16,274 bases of DNA from DATLZC01 sp037444005 (lineage in GTDB: Bacteria > Chloroflexota > Dehalococcoidia > DSTF01 > JACRBR01), in contig JBBING010000050.1 of the NCBI GenBank assembly GCA_037444005.1, positions 1 to 16,274 of the forward strand, in the 5' to 3' direction. The translations under genes and the position numbers were made by a program. Numbering within the stretch: position 1 is the first letter of the stretch; every line of letters begins with the position of its first letter. Shown piece after piece: positions 12,536 to 16,274 of this stretch. The notes beneath the pieces are model-generated. The model was not told where the DNA came from. It saw nothing but the letters and a program-made list of their open reading frames with translations, and did not search any database.

Positions 12536-14476
12536 CTACCGGCGCTTCACGCTGGGGGCGCTGAGCTGCCATACGGCCACGAGCCCCACCGCCGCCACCG
12601 AGGCCGCGAAGACGCCGTTGGCGAGCCATCCCTCCAACGGCCAGCGCCAGATCGAGTGGCCGCCCTCGCCTTCGGGGTCTCCGATGCGCACATCGAAGGC
12701 GTGCTGGAGCCGCTGGCCGTCCGCGAACTCGACCTCCACCTGGACGGTCCAGTCGCCCGGCCTGGTGAGCGTCGAATCGAATCCGACGAACGAGGCCTGC
12801 GGGGTGGACTGCGTCGTCTTCGACAGGTCCAGCGTTCCTGCCTCTTTGTCGCCCCGGAGGAACCGCAGGCGAGCCGCCGCGATCTCTGGCACCGACGCGA
12901 ATTCGGAGCCGATGCCGACGTTGAACGTGTTCTCGCCGGGCGCGCCGGGGTCGACGCTGAGAAAGAGCTGAAGCGCGTCGATCTCGGCCGCCTGGCTCAG
13001 GCCGCCAGCGCGTCGCGAAACGGCTGGCGCTTCACTCTGGGACACCGCGGCGCTCGCGGGCGACTGAAGCTGCGTCAGGACCGCGACGGCGGCGAGCACG
13101 GCGACGCCCAGCGCCGCCTCGATGCGGACGGTGGCGGCGAGCCGCCGATGCAGGCTGCGAACGGCCTCACTCGCGCCGAGCCCCGGCTCGCGGGCGACTC
13201 GGCCGGGGCTTTCGAACCGCAGGGCGGCGTGGACGACACGCGGCCGCAGGATGTACGCGTTGTACGCGCCGGCCAGCAGCGCCAGGCATGCCACGGCGAG
13301 CTTGCCTGCGAGCGCGCGCCCCCAGTTGGTCGACCACAGATCGCTCGGAGTCTCGAACTGGATGAACGCCGAGAGGGTCCCGCTCGCCAGGAGCAATGTC
13401 ACGGAGACAGCGGCGAGCATCGAAAAGCGGCGGAACGCTTCCGCGGCGAGCACGGTCCGGGGTCCCGCTCGAAGGGCGTCGAGCCAGCGGGGAAACGTGA
13501 CGCCTACCACGACAAGCGACCCGATCCATGTGGCGGTGCCGAGCGCGTGCAGGAAGTCCACGGCCGTGGACCATACGGCTCCGTCGCTCGCGGCGGCATG
13601 GCTGACCAGGGACGACGTGAGCAGCAACGCGACGCCGACGGGAAGCAGCGCCGCGATGGACCACGTGGACCAGCGTGGCCCCGACGCGCGCCAGGCGACG
13701 ACGAGGAGGAGTAGACCCGCAGCCGCGATGCCCTGGCGCGCGAGCAGATAATTCCCGAACCGCGTCTGCGTCAGTAGATCGTCGGCCCGCCCCAGGTCGC
13801 CCAACCGGTCGGCCTGCACGAGGAGTTGGAGGAGCGCGCCTTCGAACGCCAGGGCCACGGCGATGGCGCCGATGCCCAGCGTGACCCAACGGGTCGTCCG
13901 CCACATCCGCTCGCGGTCGCCCGCGCTCAGAAGGCTGGACGCCGGACGGGCCACGAAGAGCGCGAAGGCGACGCCGCCCGTGAGCGCAGTCCCCGCCAGC
14001 GTCACGATCCAGCGCGCGGCGCTATCGAGCGCGGACGGCCGGTCCGACGACGCCGCGCCGCCAGCGATGACCGCAGCCATGCCTCCCGGAACGCCGCCTC
14101 CCGGGAGGAGGACCGTAAACACGAACGACCCTTGCCACGTGTGGGCGTCGACGGTGGAAAGGTTGCGCCAGACGACGGTGTAGTGTCCGGGCGAAAGTTC
14201 CTGGGGAACCTGCGCTTCCAGCGTGTCCGGGCGCGGGAACGACACCGGGCCTAGCGGGATTTCCCGTGCGTTCTGGTCCCAGAGCTGGACAGTGGTCACC
14301 GAAGGCTCGATAGGCTCGGTGAAGGTGATCGTGATCGTGTGCGGCGGCTCGCGGAGCTGCGCTCCGGGCGCGGGTTCGGACGACGCCTGCGTAGCGTGCG
14401 CGAGCGCGGGGTGCGCGGGCGCGAGCCACGCGGCGCACAGGACGGCGACAACGGATGCGAGCAGTACGCGTTTCAT
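12536..14476 (-). CDS. CopC-CopD fusion copper protein with C-terminal extracytoplasmic domain
   Basis: The protein has 646 residues. The signal peptide ends PALA, so the mature chain would begin with His27 (HATQASSEPAPGA), the N-terminal Cu(II) ligand of CopC. The CopC domain runs to about 125 and keeps Asp110 and His112 (VDAHTWQGSF; the common form is DGH). A glycine-rich linker leads to a CopD-like domain of about eight helices (about 150-430), with a further helix near 460. A soluble beta-rich region (about 495-600, DALQLFLSV to HAFDVRIG) resembles YtkA-like domains, and a final helix spans 617-637 before a basic tail. This is the YcnJ-type architecture for copper binding and uptake or delivery. 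The Shine-Dalgarno is weak; a promoter-like pair and a hairpin lie upstream. Confidence 0.9.
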   Translation of the reverse strand: MKRVLLASVVAVLCAAWLAPAHPALAHATQASSEPAPGAQLREPPHTITITFTEPIEPSVTTVQLWDQNAREIPLGPVSFPRPDTLEAQVPQELSPGHYTVVWRNLSTVDAHTWQGSFVFTVLLPGGGVPGGMAAVIAGGAASSDRPSALDSAARWIVTLAGTALTGGVAFALFVARPASSLLSAGDRERMWRTTRWVTLGIGAIAVALAFEGALLQLLVQADRLGDLGRADDLLTQTRFGNYLLARQGIAAAGLLLLVVAWRASGPRWSTWSIAALLPVGVALLLTSSLVSHAAASDGAVWSTAVDFLHALGTATWIGSLVVVGVTFPRWLDALRAGPRTVLAAEAFRRFSMLAAVSVTLLLASGTLSAFIQFETPSDLWSTNWGRALAGKLAVACLALLAGAYNAYILRPRVVHAALRFESPGRVAREPGLGASEAVRSLHRRLAATVRIEAALGVAVLAAVAVLTQLQSPASAAVSQSEAPAVSRRAGGLSQAAEIDALQLFLSVDPGAPGENTFNVGIGSEFASVPEIAAARLRFLRGDKEAGTLDLSKTTQSTPQASFVGFDSTLTRPGDWTVQVEVEFADGQRLQHAFDVRIGDPEGEGGHSIWRWPLEGWLANGVFAASVAAVGLVAVWQLSAPSVKRR

Positions 14477-14492
14477 GTGCCTGGAATGGCGA

Positions 14493-14514
14493 ACCGCCCA
14501 TGGCTGCGGGCGGT
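14493..14514. promoter_or_regulatory. Hairpin in the leader of the CopC-CopD gene
   Basis: ACCGCCC (14493-14499) pairs perfectly with GGGCGGT (14508-14514) around an eight-nucleotide loop. It lies 16 nt upstream of the ATG at 14476, within the leader expected from the candidate promoter. It could influence translation or mRNA stability; no match to a known riboswitch was recognised. Confidence 0.35.
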
Positions 14515-14520
14515 GGCGCC

Positions 14521-14550
14521 AGTGTATGCGGGCCGGCCGTTTCGGAGCAA
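14521..14550 (-). promoter_or_regulatory. Candidate promoter of the CopC-CopD gene
   Basis: TTGCTC (14545-14550) and TACACT (14521-14526) are spaced 18 bp apart on the minus strand, with four of six matches each. The start would fall near 14514, producing a leader of about 38 nt that contains the hairpin at 14493-14514. I see no obvious CsoR-like operator. Confidence 0.35.
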
Positions 14551-14552
14551 CC

Positions 14553-15473
14553 TCAGACTACGCCTCGTTCCTTCAGGAACGTCACCGCGGCGGCCAGGCT
14601 CTCCTCCGGCTGGCGCTGGTCGATCTCGAACACGCGGAGCGCCGCCGGAGGAAGCCCCTCGGCGATGTAGCGCCAGTCCACCGTCCCGCGCCCCGGCGCG
14701 CGGTGGTCCGCGAGGCCGTCCACATCGTGCATGTGCGCGCCGATGGTGCGCTGGCCGTGCAGCCGCAGCCACGACCGACAGTCCACGAGCCCGAGCCGGC
14801 TCTGCACCTCGGCGTGGCCCACGTCGTGCCAGTACCCGGCGGCTTCCAAGGGGTATGGCTCCAGCAGGTCCGCCACCTCGTCCACCTGCGGGATTTCGTG
14901 GTAGTGCAGGCGGTTCTCGAGCCCGATCGCGACCCCTCTCGCGGAGGCGTACGTAACGAGCTCGTCCAGCGTACGACGCGCTCGCTCGAGATACGGAGCC
15001 GCCATGGCGGCGCGCCGTTCGACGCACGCCCGCCGCAGCGCGGCGACCTCGTCGCCCTCGCGCACCCCCGAGTCGTAGAGGCGCCGGAGACGGCGTTCTT
15101 CTTCGAACATGTCGCCGCCCACGGCGCCCAGGTGCACGACCACGTACCTCGCGCCCGCGTCGGCCGCGTGGTCGACGCTGCGCTTGGCATGCGTTAGGGC
15201 GAGCGCGCGTTCCTCTTCGTCGAGGGACGCGAGGTTCAGCGAGCTGTTGCGCCTTCCGTTGCCGTCGACCGTCAATGGCGCCGGCGCATGGATGCTCGAC
15301 AGGCGCACGCCCGGCGTCTTCAGGAGCGCATCGAACGGCGCCTCCGGCGTCGCGTGGCTCACCTCGATGGCGTCGTAGCCCGCCGCGCGAGCGATCTCGA
15401 CGAAGTGCGCCATGTCGCGCTCGAATCGCTCTTGCTGAGCCCACATGGTCGAGAGGGAGAGCGTGCGCGTCAC
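14553..15473 (-). CDS. Xylose isomerase-like TIM-barrel protein (sugar phosphate isomerase/epimerase family)
   Basis: The protein has 306 residues and belongs to the AP-endonuclease-2/xylose-isomerase-like TIM-barrel superfamily. The first strand is LSLSTMW. Candidate metal ligands are Glu186 (LENR), Asp217 and His220 (YWHDVGHAE), His247 or His249 (GAHMHD) and Glu283 (FEID); HLGAVGG (114-120) is the strand-4 loop. Members isomerise or epimerise sugars, inositols or related polyols, or act in DNA repair; the substrate cannot be read from this sequence. The GTG at 15473 is chosen because later starts would remove strand 1. GGAG lies only one nucleotide away, too close to act as a Shine-Dalgarno, but TACAAC at 15480-15485 ends six nucleotides before the start, suggesting a leaderless mRNA. 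Confidence 0.85.
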   Translation of the reverse strand: MTRTLSLSTMWAQQERFERDMAHFVEIARAAGYDAIEVSHATPEAPFDALLKTPGVRLSSIHAPAPLTVDGNGRRNSSLNLASLDEEERALALTHAKRSVDHAADAGARYVVVHLGAVGGDMFEEERRLRRLYDSGVREGDEVAALRRACVERRAAMAAPYLERARRTLDELVTYASARGVAIGLENRLHYHEIPQVDEVADLLEPYPLEAAGYWHDVGHAEVQSRLGLVDCRSWLRLHGQRTIGAHMHDVDGLADHRAPGRGTVDWRYIAEGLPPAALRVFEIDQRQPEESLAAAVTFLKERGVV

Positions 15474-15479
15474 GCTCCA

Positions 15480-15485
15480 GTTGTA
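15480..15485 (-). promoter_or_regulatory. -10-like element six nucleotides before the TIM-barrel start
   Basis: TACAAC (four of six matches) ends six nucleotides from the GTG, which places the expected transcription start at or next to the start codon. There is no usable ribosome-binding site and no clear -35. Confidence 0.25.
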
Positions 15486-15494
15486 CCAGACGAA

Positions 15495-15520
15495 GGCCCC
15501 GAGGGCTCGGTGTCGGGGCC
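15495..15520. terminator. 8-bp perfect hairpin between acetyltransferase and TIM-barrel genes
   Basis: GGCCCCGA (15495-15502) pairs with TCGGGGCC (15513-15520) across a ten-nucleotide loop. It lies in the 138-bp gap after the acetyltransferase stop and about 20 bp before the TIM-barrel start. There is no T-run. It is a plausible terminator for the upstream gene. The rest of this gap shows no gene. Confidence 0.4.
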
Positions 15521-15611
15521 ACCCTCGTCAGGGGATGGTATCCGCGGGGGCTGTACGACTTCGGCGTGGGGTATCTCCGATGGACGCTGCGGGTGCGGGC
15601 GTACCTGCCGC

Positions 15612-16190
15612 TCATGCGGGACGAATATCCGCCGGTCCGGCTGAATCGGCGAGAGGCGGTCCGAGCCGCTTCTCGTACCAGGCGACGTCCCAGTAACGCC
15701 CGAACTTCCGTCCGACCTCGTGGGTGACGCCCGCCAGCGTGAAGCCGAACCGCTCGTGCAGGGACACCGACGCCGGATTGGGCAAGGTGATGGCCGCAAT
15801 GGCGAGCCGCAGGTCTTCGTCTGCGATGGCGTCGAACAGCGCTCGGTACAGGAGCGTGCCGATTCCCTGGCCGACGGCGTCGGGCGCGCAGTAGATCGTC
15901 GTCTCCACGGTCGTGTCGTAGGCCCGCTTCGCCCGGAACGGAAGGGTCCCCGCGTACGCCAGCACCATACCGTCGCGTTCGGCGACGAGGAGCCGATACG
16001 GCCCGGTCGAACGGAATTGCGCCAGCCACGCGCGCCGGTCGTCGGGCAACACGGGCTCGAGGTCGAAGGTGACGGCGGTGCGGAGGACGTAGTGGTTGTA
16101 GATCTCCGCGAGGCGCGGGGCGTCGTCGGCCCGAGCGTAGCGGATCGAGACGTCAGCCGCCGGGCCGCGAGATGGGGCGATGCCGGCCAT
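15612..16190 (-). CDS. GNAT N-acetyltransferase, phosphinothricin acetyltransferase-like
   Basis: The protein has 192 residues with a GNAT fold. It follows the PAT/MnaT pattern: IRYARADDAPRLAEIYNHYV at the start, TVTF-like AVTFDLEP, LLVAERDGMVLAYAG, an AYDTTVETTIY segment, the acetyl-CoA loop GQGIGTLL (107-114), NPASVSLHERFGF, and a final FGRYWDVAWYEK. Members transfer acetyl from acetyl-CoA to small amines such as methionine sulfoximine, methionine sulfone or phosphinothricin. In many genomes these are housekeeping detoxification enzymes, and the name alone does not prove activity on any of these. The Arg usual at the first loop position is not present (AVGQG). The ATG at 16190 has a weak GGCGG site and follows the upstream gene by 15 bp, consistent with an operon. 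Confidence 0.85.
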   Translation of the reverse strand: MAGIAPSRGPAADVSIRYARADDAPRLAEIYNHYVLRTAVTFDLEPVLPDDRRAWLAQFRSTGPYRLLVAERDGMVLAYAGTLPFRAKRAYDTTVETTIYCAPDAVGQGIGTLLYRALFDAIADEDLRLAIAAITLPNPASVSLHERFGFTLAGVTHEVGRKFGRYWDVAWYEKRLGPPLADSAGPADIRPA

Positions 16191-16205
16191 GTGCGGACGC
16201 CGCCG

Positions 16206-16274
16206 TCAGCGCGGCACTTCCTCCAGGGGGATGACGGCGTCGTCGAGGTGAGGGGCGCCGTTGGCGTCGGCGGC
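16206..16274 (-). CDS. C-terminal end of an unidentified gene (runs off the window)
   Basis: On the minus strand the frame from the window edge to TGA at 16206-16208 encodes 22 residues ending DDAVIPLEEVPR. Third codon positions are almost all G or C, and the stop lies 15 bp before the acetyltransferase ATG, as expected for the preceding gene of an operon. The fragment is too short to name. Confidence 0.45.
   Translation of the reverse strand, partial: AADANGAPHLDDAVIPLEEVPR

Noticed and set aside
14473..16029. 518-codon minus-strand frame across the acetyltransferase and TIM-barrel genes
   Set aside because: It reads both recognised genes out of frame and gives an Arg/Gly/Pro-rich product with no conserved motif.

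Overview
The window is GC-rich bacterial chromosome, densely packed, with strongly GC-biased third codon positions and frequent GTG and TTG starts behind good Shine-Dalgarno sites. No phylogenetic marker is present. The ChlI-like AAA+/VWA pair, CopC-CopD fusion, cupredoxin lipoprotein and peptide/acyl-CoA catabolism genes would suit a Chloroflexota- or Actinobacteria-like aerobe, possibly a metagenome-assembled genome, but this is a weak inference. I see no rRNA, tRNA, CRISPR array, insertion sequence or phage gene.

Layout. Positions 1-2475 (+ strand) hold the 3' end of a ChlI/MoxR-like AAA+ ATPase gene and a 708-aa VWA-domain partner, separated by a perfect 24-bp palindrome. Everything after that is on the minus strand. 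Read in transcription order (right to left), it starts with a fragment of an unidentified gene and a PAT-like GNAT acetyltransferase, followed by a hairpin. Next come a xylose-isomerase-like TIM-barrel protein and a CopC-CopD copper protein. A catabolic run follows: M20 metallopeptidase, short 3-hydroxyacyl-CoA dehydrogenase, PHP phosphoesterase, N-acyl-D-amino-acid deacylase and a very basic small protein of unknown function. After that come a two-cupredoxin lipoprotein and a PRC-barrel-like/BON protein. The last block is a tight four-gene operon (alanine dehydrogenase, DUF2269 membrane protein, MscS channel, SelW/Rdx-like protein) that converges on the VWA gene.

How the genes may work together. 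M20 peptidase, D-aminoacylase, alanine dehydrogenase and hydroxyacyl-CoA dehydrogenase would together process peptides, N-acyl-D-amino acids, alanine and acyl-CoA intermediates. CopC-CopD and the cupredoxin lipoprotein point to copper handling or electron transfer outside the membrane, although they lie about 5 kb apart. The AAA+/VWA pair resembles MoxR-type chaperone or chelatase-like machines whose client is unknown.

The least explained items are the AAA+/VWA pair, the 136-aa basic protein, the BON protein with its PRC-barrel-like N-terminus, cofactor-site changes in the alanine dehydrogenase, the short 3-hydroxyacyl-CoA dehydrogenase, and several intercistronic hairpins. I found no strong evidence for a wholly new multi-gene system.
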